64,000 nt of DNA from Flagellimonas oceani (GTDB lineage Bacteria > Bacteroidota > Bacteroidia > Flavobacteriales > Flavobacteriaceae): contig NZ_CP049616.1 in NCBI RefSeq assembly GCF_011068285.1, forward strand, positions 1,716,501 through 1,780,500, in the 5' to 3' direction. The position numbers were made by a program, and so were the translations under genes. The notes beneath the pieces were generated by a model. That model saw only the letters and a list, made by a program, of their open reading frames with translations, made no database searches and had not been told where the DNA came from. This document shows, in pieces, positions 57,450 to 64,000 of this stretch (positions within the stretch are counted from its first letter, which is position 1; each line of letters opens with the position of its first letter).

Positions 57450-58646
57450 ATGACAGCCAAAAACAACAGGTTATTTTTTATTGATGCCATGCGGGCATGG
57501 GCCATTCTGATGATGCTGCAAGGGCATTTTATCGATGGTTTGTTGGACCCGATTTTTAGGGACACCAGCAACACGGCCTATAACATTTGGTTATATTTTA
57601 GGGGAATAACAGCCCCCGTGTTCTTTACCGTTTCCGGCTTTATTTTCACCTATTTATTGATTCGCGTTCCCCAGAACGGAATGGAAAACCCGAGGGTTTC
57701 CAAAGGAATCCGGCGCGGTTTACAGCTACTGCTGATCGGGTATTTACTACGGATGAACCTTGGTGGTCTGTTCAAGGGGGAAATTTACGGTTCTTTCTAT
57801 TTGGTGGATGTGCTACACTGCATTGGGCTGTCCATATTGGGCCTTATCGGTGTATACGTGCTGACCGCCAAAAAGAAAAGCTATGTGTTCCCTACCGTTC
57901 TTGTTGCCATTACTTTGGTGCTTTTCCTTTTTGAAAGGGTCTACAAAGATTGGTCCTTTGCGTTTTTGCCCGACTTTTTGGCCAATTACTTCACAAAGGC
58001 CAACGGCTCCGTATTCACCATTGTACCTTGGTTTGGTTATACGACCATTGGTGCGTTTATATCCGTGTTGTTCGCTAAATTCAAAAATTATAGGTATTTG
58101 TACCCCGCTGCCATTTCCATAGCCTTGGCAGTTGGCTATCTGTTGGTTTATCAATCTTCGAATTTCTTTGAATTGGTTTACGAAAACACCGGATTGCATT
58201 TTCTTAAACTGCTCCTTGCCAATAATTATCTCTTTATCCGTTTGGGCAATGTGTTCGTGGTATTTGCCGTATTTATGGTACTCCGTCAGTTATTGACGAA
58301 CAAAACCGTTTTAAAAATCGGCGCAAGTACGCTTTCCATCTATGTGATCCACTTTGTTATCCTTTATGGCAGTTTTACCGGATTGGGCCTATACCGCTTC
58401 TTTAACCACTCGCTTTCCCCGGAGATCGCAATTCCGGGCGCTTTGGCGTTTATGGTAGCTTGTACTTGGTTGTCGCTACAATACAACAAATACGAAGCAG
58501 ATGTCAGAGCACAGATAGCTTCGGGCATTTCTTATGCAAGGTTGCAGCTCATTGAATTAAGGGAAATTTCCATTCCCGTACTCCGAGAGATGTTCATTCG
58601 GGTTCGACTTTTCCTTAGACGTTTGTTGCGTACCGTTAGAAGCTAA
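57450..58646 (+). CDS. DUF1624/heparan-alpha-glucosaminide N-acetyltransferase-like membrane protein
   Basis: 398 aa with about ten membrane helices. The N-terminal FIDAMRAWAILMMLQGHFIDG has the conserved R and H of this acyltransferase superfamily. A basic C-terminal tail (RVRLFLRRLLRTVRS) lies in the cytoplasm. Probably acetylates a sugar on the envelope; substrate unknown. Divergent from the FMN reductase. Confidence 0.8.
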   Translation: MTAKNNRLFFIDAMRAWAILMMLQGHFIDGLLDPIFRDTSNTAYNIWLYFRGITAPVFFTVSGFIFTYLLIRVPQNGMENPRVSKGIRRGLQLLLIGYLLRMNLGGLFKGEIYGSFYLVDVLHCIGLSILGLIGVYVLTAKKKSYVFPTVLVAITLVLFLFERVYKDWSFAFLPDFLANYFTKANGSVFTIVPWFGYTTIGAFISVLFAKFKNYRYLYPAAISIALAVGYLLVYQSSNFFELVYENTGLHFLKLLLANNYLFIRLGNVFVVFAVFMVLRQLLTNKTVLKIGASTLSIYVIHFVILYGSFTGLGLYRFFNHSLSPEIAIPGALAFMVACTWLSLQYNKYEADVRAQIASGISYARLQLIELREISIPVLREMFIRVRLFLRRLLRTVRS

Positions 58647-58719
58647 AAAAGCATCCAATCCTTCGACTGAACGCTTTTCTATACTTTAATTATGTTGTTT
58701 TGATGGTATTTCAGGAACC

Positions 58720-58836
58720 GTCGGTTTGAGTTTTCCGAAGGAAAAAGTAGCTCTCGTCAAGAATGCAACTTGATATTCCAAAAATTCTTTCTCGATACAT
58801 TTTTTGACACCAAGGTCAAAAAACACCCGAAATGAC
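58720..58836. repeat. Palindromic interspersed element, copy 3 (diverged, inverted)
   Basis: Ends GTCGGTTTGAGT (58720-58731) and ACCCGAAATGAC (58825-58836) match the reversed element ends with one and two differences. It retains TTTTCC-GAA-GGAAAA and TTTCTCGATAC. Situated between convergent genes. Confidence 0.5.
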
Positions 58837-58880
58837 AAATTTTCATCAAAACGTATAACCGACAACTGTTCCTTTTCTAC

Positions 58881-60284
58881 CTAAACGTGCAAGGCCCTAT
58901 CGTCCGTTGCGGCCAAGGCAGCTTCCTTAACGGCTTCGGCATAGGTAGGGTGCGCATGGCTCATTCGGGAAATATCCTCGGCAGATGCCCTGAACTCCAT
59001 TGCGGTGACGCCTTCGGCGATCAAATCGGCGCAACGTGCCCCGATCATATGGATGCCCAGCACCTCATCGGTATTTTTATCGGCAAGGATCTTTACAAAA
59101 CCATCAATGTCCATACTGGCACGGGCACGGCCCAACGCGCGCATGGGAAACTGACCTGATTTGTATTCCACGCCCTCTTCCTTCAATTGTTCCTCGGTTT
59201 TGCCCACAGCGGCAACTTCTGGCCATGTGTACACTACACCGGGAATCAAATTGTAATCGATATGCGGTTTTTGGCCCGCCAAGATCTCAGCGACCATGGT
59301 TCCTTCTTCCTCGGCCTTGTGGGCCAACATGGCGCCTTTCACCACATCGCCAATGGCGTAAATGTTGGAAACATTGGTCTGTAGATGTTCGTTTACCTCT
59401 ACTCGGCCCCTGTCGTCCAGTTTTACACCGGCAGCATCGGCGTTCAATCCATCGGTGTAGGGTTTACGGCCAACGCTCACCAAGCAGTAGTCCCCTTTAA
59501 TGGTGACTTCCTCGCCTTTTTTGTCGTCTGCCTTCACGATTACCTCATCACCTTTGCGTTCCACGGATTTAACTTTATGGGACAGGTTGAACTTTACCTT
59601 TTGTTTTTTCATCACCTTGGTCAACTCTTTGGACAATGCACCGTCCATTCCCGGGATAATGCGGTCCATAAACTCCACCACGGTTACATCGGCGCCCAAG
59701 CGTTTGTACACTTGGCCCAGTTCCAACCCGATGACACCACCACCGATAACGATCAAATGCTTCGGGATTTCCTTCAGCTTCAATGCCTCCGTGGAAGTGA
59801 TCACGCGCTCCTTGTCAATTTCGATAAATGGCAAGGATGATGGTTTGGACCCCGTGGCAATAATGGTGTTTTTGGCTTCGATCGTCTCTTCGCCGTCCTC
59901 TTTTGCGATGTTGATGTGCGTGGCATCCTTAAAGCTACCGACACCATGGTACACATCTATTTTGTTCTTGTCCATCAAAAATTCGATGCCCTTGGTGGTC
60001 TGGTCCACAACGCCCTGTTTACGGGCGATCATCTGCTCCAAGTTCACTTTTACGTCGCCCGGGATCTCGATACCGTGCTCCTCGAAGTGCTTTACCGCAT
60101 CCTCGTAGTGGTGCGAAGAGTCCAAAAGCGCTTTGGAGGGGATACAGCCTACGTTAAGGCAAGTTCCGCCGAGCGTGGCATATTTTTCTATTATTGCGGT
60201 TTTCATTCCCAATTGGGCACATCGAATGGCCGCCACATAGCCTCCTGGTCCAGAGCCGATGACGGCTACATCATATTGATTCAT
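58881..60284 (-). CDS. lpdA: Dihydrolipoyl dehydrogenase (E3)
   Basis: 467-aa FAD/NAD disulfide reductase that reoxidises dihydrolipoamide in 2-oxoacid dehydrogenase and glycine cleavage complexes. Start ATG 60284 (MNQYDVAVIGSGPGGYVAA); the longer frame to 60350 adds unlike residues. Redox pair GGTCLNVGCIPSK, FAD site IYAIGDVVKGAMLAHKAEEEG, catalytic His-Glu in MSHAHPTYAEAVKEAAL. It could serve the E1 encoded at 5683. Confidence 0.95.
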   Translation of the reverse strand: MNQYDVAVIGSGPGGYVAAIRCAQLGMKTAIIEKYATLGGTCLNVGCIPSKALLDSSHHYEDAVKHFEEHGIEIPGDVKVNLEQMIARKQGVVDQTTKGIEFLMDKNKIDVYHGVGSFKDATHINIAKEDGEETIEAKNTIIATGSKPSSLPFIEIDKERVITSTEALKLKEIPKHLIVIGGGVIGLELGQVYKRLGADVTVVEFMDRIIPGMDGALSKELTKVMKKQKVKFNLSHKVKSVERKGDEVIVKADDKKGEEVTIKGDYCLVSVGRKPYTDGLNADAAGVKLDDRGRVEVNEHLQTNVSNIYAIGDVVKGAMLAHKAEEEGTMVAEILAGQKPHIDYNLIPGVVYTWPEVAAVGKTEEQLKEEGVEYKSGQFPMRALGRARASMDIDGFVKILADKNTDEVLGIHMIGARCADLIAEGVTAMEFRASAEDISRMSHAHPTYAEAVKEAALAATDDRALHV

Positions 60285-60467
60285 ATGGTATTGTTTGTAA
60301 GGATAATTGCTAAAAAACTGTGTTCTTGTAAAACAAGTGTAAAAATACAAATGTTTTTCGGGACAGTACCAATCTATTCTGTTGGATTGTTTGGGCTTAC
60401 TTGGCTGATGGATGATTCTGTTATTCGGTTATTCGGTTATTTGGTTAATGGTTATTTGTTGATGGTT

Positions 60468-60539
60468 GAAGGGTAAAGGGATTACTCGATTGTTGGATTG
60501 TTGGAAGAGCGGACCCTGAGCGTAGTCGAAGGGTGGATG
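60468..60539 (+). repeat. 72-bp direct repeat, left copy
   Basis: Base-for-base identical to 62713-62784, from GAAGGGTAAAGGG to GGGTGGATG, in the same orientation. The two copies bracket the surface lipoprotein gene and about 2.2 kb of DNA. Confidence 0.9.
60511..60534 (+). repeat. REP-like unit GGACCCTGAGCGTAGTCGAAGGGT
   Basis: ACCCT and AGGGT are inverted, forming a small hairpin. Other copies at 60733-60756 (GGA variant of GTA) and 62756-62779. A more degenerate form (CCTTCGACTGAACGCT) lies near 58662. Such units are common in Flavobacteriia intergenic DNA. Confidence 0.65.
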
Positions 60540-60652
60540 ATTCTGTTATTTGGTTATTCAGTTATTGGTTAATGGTTAAAAGGTTCTCGAACTGATAATT
60601 GGTAACTGTTGATTGTTAATTGTCGTCCTATGTCCTATGTCCTGGCTCTTGA

Positions 60653-60690
60653 TTATTTGGTTATTTGGTTATTTGGTTATTCGGTTATTT
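60653..60690 (+). repeat. Tandem octamer array TTATTYGG
   Basis: Consecutive TTATTTGG/TTATTCGG units with a period of 8 bp. Similar arrays at 60419-60450, 62649-62690 and 62794-62838, all in the gaps on either side of the surface lipoprotein gene. Confidence 0.75.
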
Positions 60691-60732
60691 GAAATTGACT
60701 CGAATTCCACGAATTTTCACTTATTGAGCGTC

Positions 60733-60756
60733 GGACCCTGAGCGGAGTCGAAGGGT
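60733..60756 (+). repeat. REP-like unit, second copy
   Basis: GGACCCTGAGCGGAGTCGAAGGGT, one base different from the copy at 60511. It is not part of the 72-bp duplication. Confidence 0.6.
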
Positions 60757-60904
60757 GGATTGTTGGATGGTTCGGTTATTTGTTATTGGTTAATGGTTAT
60801 TTGTTGATGGTTGATGGTTGATGGGCGAAGGGTGAAGGGTAAAAGGGATTATTGGATGTTTAGACGGTTGGATTGTTCGATGATTCGGTTATTTGTTATT
60901 GTTA

Positions 60905-60985
60905 ACTGCCCACTGCTCACTGCCCACTGCCCACTGCCCACTGCTCACTGTAAACTGCCAACTGCATACTGCTTACTGACTACTC
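60905..60985 (+). repeat. CACTGCC/CACTGCT seven-base tandem array
   Basis: At least five perfect or near-perfect units ending in GC-richer sequence, then decaying into ACTCACTACTC. A looser relative (GTTAACTGCCAACTG) is at 62900-62960. No spacers, so not CRISPR. Confidence 0.7.
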
Positions 60986-61096
60986 ACTACTCAAATCTCA
61001 CATCTAACCCCAAAAAAACAAAACCGGAAAAGCACGTGGCCCTCCCGGTCTGTTCAACTATTTATAATTGAAAAACGGATTTATTGTTTAGGGGAA

Positions 61097-62524
61097 TCAA
61101 TCACAAGTTTCAAAGACTTCAAAGTTTCCTGTAAAGTTCCAAACATGGACCTCAGCAAGATTGATCATAGCCTCCATTAAAGCTTCCCCACAAATGGCCA
61201 TGCCATGTATTCCGATTGTTACATTTTTGGGAGCATTGTTTTCATCCACATAATTGCTCCAACCGATCAAAGTGGCATTTAGGCTTTCTTTGGACATACC
61301 ACTGTTATCAAACATATTTGACATATTCTCTACATTTTCAATATTCCAACCACCTAAATCTTGGTCAAAGTTGGAGGCCTCCAAAAACATATAATTCATA
61401 TTGGTAACATTACCGACTTCCCAATCGCTGATGTCCCCATTAAAATTAGATCCTTTAAACATTAGAGACATATCGACAACATTGGAAAGATGAGGTGTAT
61501 CGGAAGTATTAAACTCCAACTTGGGTGTATTTTCAAAGGCTGACCTAAAAGTTTGCCAAGCAATATTGCCCCATCGATCTACACTTAACAACTTATCCCG
61601 ATTCGCTATGGTCACTTTAATCGAAGGAAATTCTCCCTTTATTGCAACAGTATAAACACCGGCATTTTCATAAAAATGTTCAGGATTATCATTGTCCGTG
61701 TAATCCTCCACGGTGCCATCGCCCCAATCTACAGTAAAATCATAACTGTATAAATCGTTAGTAGGTAATAATAAATGATTATTATCAATATCGGATACCT
61801 CCCATGTTGTAATAAAAGAGTCGGGATCTTCGGCCATACTTTCGATTACGTTCTCCACGGTAATGGTCACGGTGGCCTCGGCGGTTTTTTCGCCATCGGT
61901 TACGCTTACGGTAATGCTGTGCGAGGTGGCGGTCTCGTAGTCCAGGGTTTTTCCTTCTGCCAAGGTCAAAATACCGCTTTCGGAGAGCATAAACAGGTCG
62001 TTGTCGTTGGTCACCATGGCAAAGGTAAGGTCATCTTCATTGACATCTGTGGCCACCACTTGGCCGATCACGTCGGTATCGGCAATGTCCTCCGCTGCCA
62101 CAAACTCTTGGTCGGCCATTTCGGGGGCTTCGTTGGTCGGGGCAACAGTGGTCACTTTAATGGTGATCGTGGCACTTGCCGTGTCCTCCCCGTCGTCCAC
62201 CTTAACGGTAATGTTGTGCTGCTCCTTGGCCGCTGCATCCAAGGTCTTTCCGCTCGCAAGGCTCAATTCGCCGGAGGCGGTAATCTCGAACAGGTCGTCG
62301 CTGTTTGCTTCAATGGTAAAGGTGAGCGTGTCCCCGTCCTCATCGGAGGCCTTTACCGTGCCGATCACTTCTGTATCGGAAATGGTTTCGGCAGCACTAA
62401 AGTCCTGCGCGGCTATTACCGGAACACTGTTCCCATCTTTCGGCGGGGTGTCCGGGCCGTCATCTTTACCGCAGGACCACAACAGGGCCACGGCCAACAC
62501 TGAAAAAAGAATCTTTTTCATCAT
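61097..62524 (-). CDS. Mosaic surface lipoprotein: two cadherin-like repeats, PKD-like segment, BspA-type repeats
   Basis: 475 aa. Lipobox LLWSC (Cys about residue 17). Cadherin-like repeats at about 33-130 and 134-227 (second begins near QEFVAAEDIADTDVIG) share Ser/Thr/Asp-rich text. A PKD-like segment (VDWGDGTVEDYTDN) follows, then BspA/DUF285 repeats with the characteristic WEVGNVTNMNYMF and GGWNIENVENMSNMF. Probably surface-exposed and involved in adhesion. The cadherin half is markedly more GC-rich than the rest, indicating a mosaic. Upstream are phased CGTCAA repeats (62589-62639), and identical 72-bp repeats flank the locus. Confidence 0.8.
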   Translation of the reverse strand: MMKKILFSVLAVALLWSCGKDDGPDTPPKDGNSVPVIAAQDFSAAETISDTEVIGTVKASDEDGDTLTFTIEANSDDLFEITASGELSLASGKTLDAAAKEQHNITVKVDDGEDTASATITIKVTTVAPTNEAPEMADQEFVAAEDIADTDVIGQVVATDVNEDDLTFAMVTNDNDLFMLSESGILTLAEGKTLDYETATSHSITVSVTDGEKTAEATVTITVENVIESMAEDPDSFITTWEVSDIDNNHLLLPTNDLYSYDFTVDWGDGTVEDYTDNDNPEHFYENAGVYTVAIKGEFPSIKVTIANRDKLLSVDRWGNIAWQTFRSAFENTPKLEFNTSDTPHLSNVVDMSLMFKGSNFNGDISDWEVGNVTNMNYMFLEASNFDQDLGGWNIENVENMSNMFDNSGMSKESLNATLIGWSNYVDENNAPKNVTIGIHGMAICGEALMEAMINLAEVHVWNFTGNFEVFETCD

Positions 62525-62588
62525 TTTTTAGATTTTTATTATTAAACATTTGGGCAAATTCGGGAGTTCTGCCGAGGTTTTGGACCAC

Positions 62589-62639
62589 CAATTGACGTAT
62601 GCCCCATTTGAGTTGACGGATGAGGGGTTTGGGTTGATG
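62589..62639 (-). promoter_or_regulatory. Triple direct-repeat operator upstream of the surface lipoprotein
   Basis: Minus-strand half-sites CATCAACCC (62639-62631), CGTCAACTC (62618-62610) and CGTCAATTG (62597-62589) start exactly 21 bp apart. The nearest ends 65 bp from the ATG. A CGAATTTG sequence sits at the expected -7 distance. The clearest member of the four-site family. Confidence 0.65.
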
Positions 62640-62712
62640 GGGGTGTTTGGTTATTCGGTTATTCGGTTATTTGGTTATTTGGTTATTGGTTAATGGTTAT
62701 TGGTTGATGGGC

Positions 62713-62784
62713 GAAGGGTAAAGGGATTACTCGATTGTTGGATTGTTGGAAGAGCGGACCCTGAGCGTAGTCGAAGGGTGGATG
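62713..62784 (+). repeat. 72-bp direct repeat, right copy
   Basis: Identical to 60468-60539. It includes the third REP-like unit at 62756-62779. Confidence 0.9.
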
Positions 62785-63003
62785 CTTGGATGATTTGGTT
62801 ATTCGGTTATTTGGTTATTCGGTTATTCGGTTATTTGGGTGAAGGGTAAAGGGTTAAAGGTGAAAGGTTCTTGAACTGACAATTGGTAACCGTTGATTGT
62901 TCATTGTTAACTGTTAACTGCCAACTGTTAACTGCCAACTACTCACTGCCAACTGACCTCTGACTTCGTACTTCCGACTTCCAACTTCCGACTCCTAAAA
63001 AAA

Positions 63004-63462
63004 CTAAATATGAACCGAAGGGCTGTTCTTGACCTCGTTGATCACAAAAGAGCTTTGCGTGTTGCCGATATTGGCGATGGCGGTAAGTTTGGTGAGCATA
63101 AATTCACGATAGCTCTTCATGTCCTTTACGAAGATTTTAAGGATATAGTCGTAGTCCCCACCCACATGAAAACACTCGGATACTTCCTTAAGCTGCAGTA
63201 CCTCGCGCTCGAACTTTATCACATTTTCCTTGGTGTGCTGCACCAACCGTATTTGGCAAAGTACCATAAAATCACGGCCCACCTTCACCTTGTCCACCAA
63301 GGCGGTGTACTGGGTGATCACCCCGTTGCGTTCCAGTCGGCGAATGCGCTCGTAAACGGCGGTCTTGGACAAATGCAAAGCATCCGCATATTGTTTGGTG
63401 GTCTTTTTACTGTCCTTTTGCAGCAGCCTGATCAATTCAATGTCCACATTATCCAGTTTCAT
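63004..63462 (-). CDS. Lrp/AsnC family transcriptional regulator
   Basis: 152 aa: an N-terminal winged helix-turn-helix (LIRLLQKDSKKTTKQYADAL, LSKTAVYERIRRLERNGVI) and a C-terminal AsnC ligand-binding domain (FHVGGDYDYILKIFVKDMKSY). Members bind amino acids and form dimers or octamers on DNA. Divergent from a Cys/Met-type PLP enzyme whose 150-bp gap holds repeated AATTCC-AATTTT motifs, so it probably regulates that gene. Confidence 0.93.
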   Translation of the reverse strand: MKLDNVDIELIRLLQKDSKKTTKQYADALHLSKTAVYERIRRLERNGVITQYTALVDKVKVGRDFMVLCQIRLVQHTKENVIKFEREVLQLKEVSECFHVGGDYDYILKIFVKDMKSYREFMLTKLTAIANIGNTQSSFVINEVKNSPSVHI

Positions 63463-63491
63463 ACCGACTATTTTTCTATGATGAACCGCTA

Positions 63492-63597
63492 AATTCCAAT
63501 TTTACGGAACAATTTCCTAATTTTTATAGCTATTCCGACCAATCATCTTCATTTTAATACATCTATTGATTTTGGGTCTATCAATTCCTAATTTTAC
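63492..63597. promoter_or_regulatory. Repeated AATTCC(T)AATTTTAC motifs between lrp and the PLP enzyme
   Basis: AATTCCAATTTTAC (63492-63505), AATTTCCTAATTTTTA (63511-63526) and AATTCCTAATTTTAC (63583-63597). The last overlaps the -7 element of the downstream gene. Candidate Lrp operators. Confidence 0.45.
63566..63596 (+). promoter_or_regulatory. Promoter of the PLP enzyme gene
   Basis: TTG (63566-63568), 20 bp, TAATTTTA (63589-63596), one mismatch to TAnnTTTG. 17 bp before the ATG. Confidence 0.5.
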
Positions 63598-63612
63598 TAA
63601 AAACAGCACATT

Positions 63613-64000
63613 ATGGACTACAAAGCATCGGAACACATACAGGACCTTCAATATTTTGGTGAATTCGGAGGTGTAAACCCTTCCATATCAGATTCATCGA
63701 CCTACACATTTCTATCGGCAAAAACCATGTTCGATACCTTCGAGGGCAATACCGAAGGGTGCTACCTGTACAGCCGCCACTCCTCCCCTTCCAACCTGTA
63801 TTTGGGCGAGGCCATGGCGCAACTGGAAGGAACCGAATCCGCCAATGTGTACGCCAGTGGCATGGGCGCGATAACCGCGGTCATACTCCAATTGTGCGAT
63901 TCGGGCGACCATATCGTGTGTAGCCGAACCATTTACGGTGGAACCTATGCTTTCCTGAAAAATTTTGTAAAAAAATTCAATATTGAGGTCTCCTTTGTGG
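63613..64000 (+). CDS. Cys/Met metabolism PLP-dependent enzyme (3' end outside window)
   Basis: Start of a methionine gamma-lyase/cystathionine-type enzyme: 129 residues visible. YLYSRHSSPSNLYLGEAMAQ is the phosphate-contact tyrosine and Arg region; LEGTESANVYASGMGAITAV and IVCSRTIYGGTYAFL match the conserved cofactor loops. The PLP lysine lies beyond the window. ATG at 63613; divergent from lrp. Could be a methionine gamma-lyase or a related lyase. Confidence 0.88.
   Translation, partial: MDYKASEHIQDLQYFGEFGGVNPSISDSSTYTFLSAKTMFDTFEGNTEGCYLYSRHSSPSNLYLGEAMAQLEGTESANVYASGMGAITAVILQLCDSGDHIVCSRTIYGGTYAFLKNFVKKFNIEVSFV

Larger units (their letters stand above)
60285..61096. repeat. Repeat-rich gap: octamer arrays, REP units and 7-mer array
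   Basis: No convincing gene. Contains TTATTYGG octamer arrays (60419-60450; 60653-60690), GGACCCTGAGCGTAGTCGAAGGGT units (60511-60534, 60733-60756), a CACTGCC/CACTGCT array (60905-60985), and the left copy of a 72-bp perfect direct repeat (60468-60539). It lies between lpdA and the surface lipoprotein gene. Confidence 0.75.
62525..63003. repeat. Upstream gap of the lipoprotein: operator plus repeats
   Basis: Contains the triple phased operator (62589-62639), TTATTYGG arrays (62649-62690, 62794-62838), the right 72-bp repeat copy (62713-62784), and GTTAACTG/CCAACTG sequence (62885-62990). No gene seen. Confidence 0.75.

Noticed and set aside
60285..60350. N-terminal extension of lipoamide dehydrogenase
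   Set aside because: Residues do not match the family; the flavin-binding start MNQYDVAVIGSG is at 60284.
60905..60985. CACTGCC array considered as CRISPR
   Set aside because: No spacers between units and no cas genes; a plain tandem repeat.
60810..61071. 86-codon open frame in the repeat-rich gap
   Set aside because: Encoded entirely by tandem repeats (HCPLPTAHC-like text); not a credible protein.

Overview
The window looks like a chromosomal segment of a marine Flavobacteriaceae species (Bacteroidota). A Muricauda/Allomuricauda-type relative is my guess from gene content; I could not test it. Four things point to Bacteroidota: promoters of the TTG-N19-20-TAnnTTTG type, few obvious Shine-Dalgarno sites, a fused E1 alpha/beta 2-oxoacid dehydrogenase, and lipoprotein/outer-membrane families typical of the phylum. 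GC is moderate (low 40s by eye). I see no rRNA, tRNA, CRISPR array, integrase or transposase. Almost all of it is ordinary core genome, and the unusual material is mainly in the gaps between genes.

Layout. 1-8.6 kb: 3' part of uvrA, a LOG-family protein, an M1-peptidase-like/beta-barrel protein without the zinc motif, a fused E1 dehydrogenase and DoxX. 8.6-13.6 kb: holA, an orphan HsdR-N protein, a family 2 glycosyltransferase, an OmpA lipoprotein with a strong terminator, a Sua5/YciO-type protein and a small lipoprotein. 13.6-24.4 kb: a membrane alpha/beta hydrolase, a UvrD/PcrA helicase, DsrE, an M20 amidohydrolase, a membrane-anchored glutamate-synthase-like flavoprotein, a degenerate OmpA paralogue, a small membrane protein and a patatin. 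24.4-28.7 kb: an active-type M1 aminopeptidase and recG.

28.8-42.9 kb is a branched-chain amino acid block. leuC-leuD-leuA-like-leuB runs rightward. ilvD-ilvB-methyltransferase-ilvN-ilvC-ilvA runs leftward, with gapN between the two. Together they encode threonine to 2-oxobutyrate, the common Ile/Val pathway and the Leu branch. Upstream of ilvD is what appears to be a complete transcription attenuator: an 18-codon Ile/Val-rich leader peptide, mutually exclusive RNA pairings and an intrinsic terminator.

43.2-46.7 kb is an Nramp-pxpA-pxpB-pxpC operon (5-oxoproline use plus a metal or cation transporter). 46.9-58.7 kb holds a zinc-ribbon/nuclease-like small protein, a cupin-like protein, a ComM/YifB ATPase, a penicillin-acylase-family hydrolase, DsbD, TilS, PabB, an FMN reductase and a DUF1624-type membrane acyltransferase. 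58.9-64 kb holds lipoamide dehydrogenase, a mosaic surface lipoprotein between repeat-rich gaps (including a perfect 72-bp direct repeat on either side), an Lrp/AsnC regulator and the start of a divergent Cys/Met-type PLP enzyme.

The main discoveries are regulatory. (1) The ilv attenuator. (2) A family of CGTCAA-type half-sites phased at 21 bp, 54-65 bp upstream of four unrelated start codons and always in gene orientation. This looks like the signature of one shared two-turn DNA-binding regulator, possibly LytTR-type. (3) Three copies of a palindromic interspersed element of about 110-125 bp. (4) A surface-protein locus flanked by identical direct repeats.
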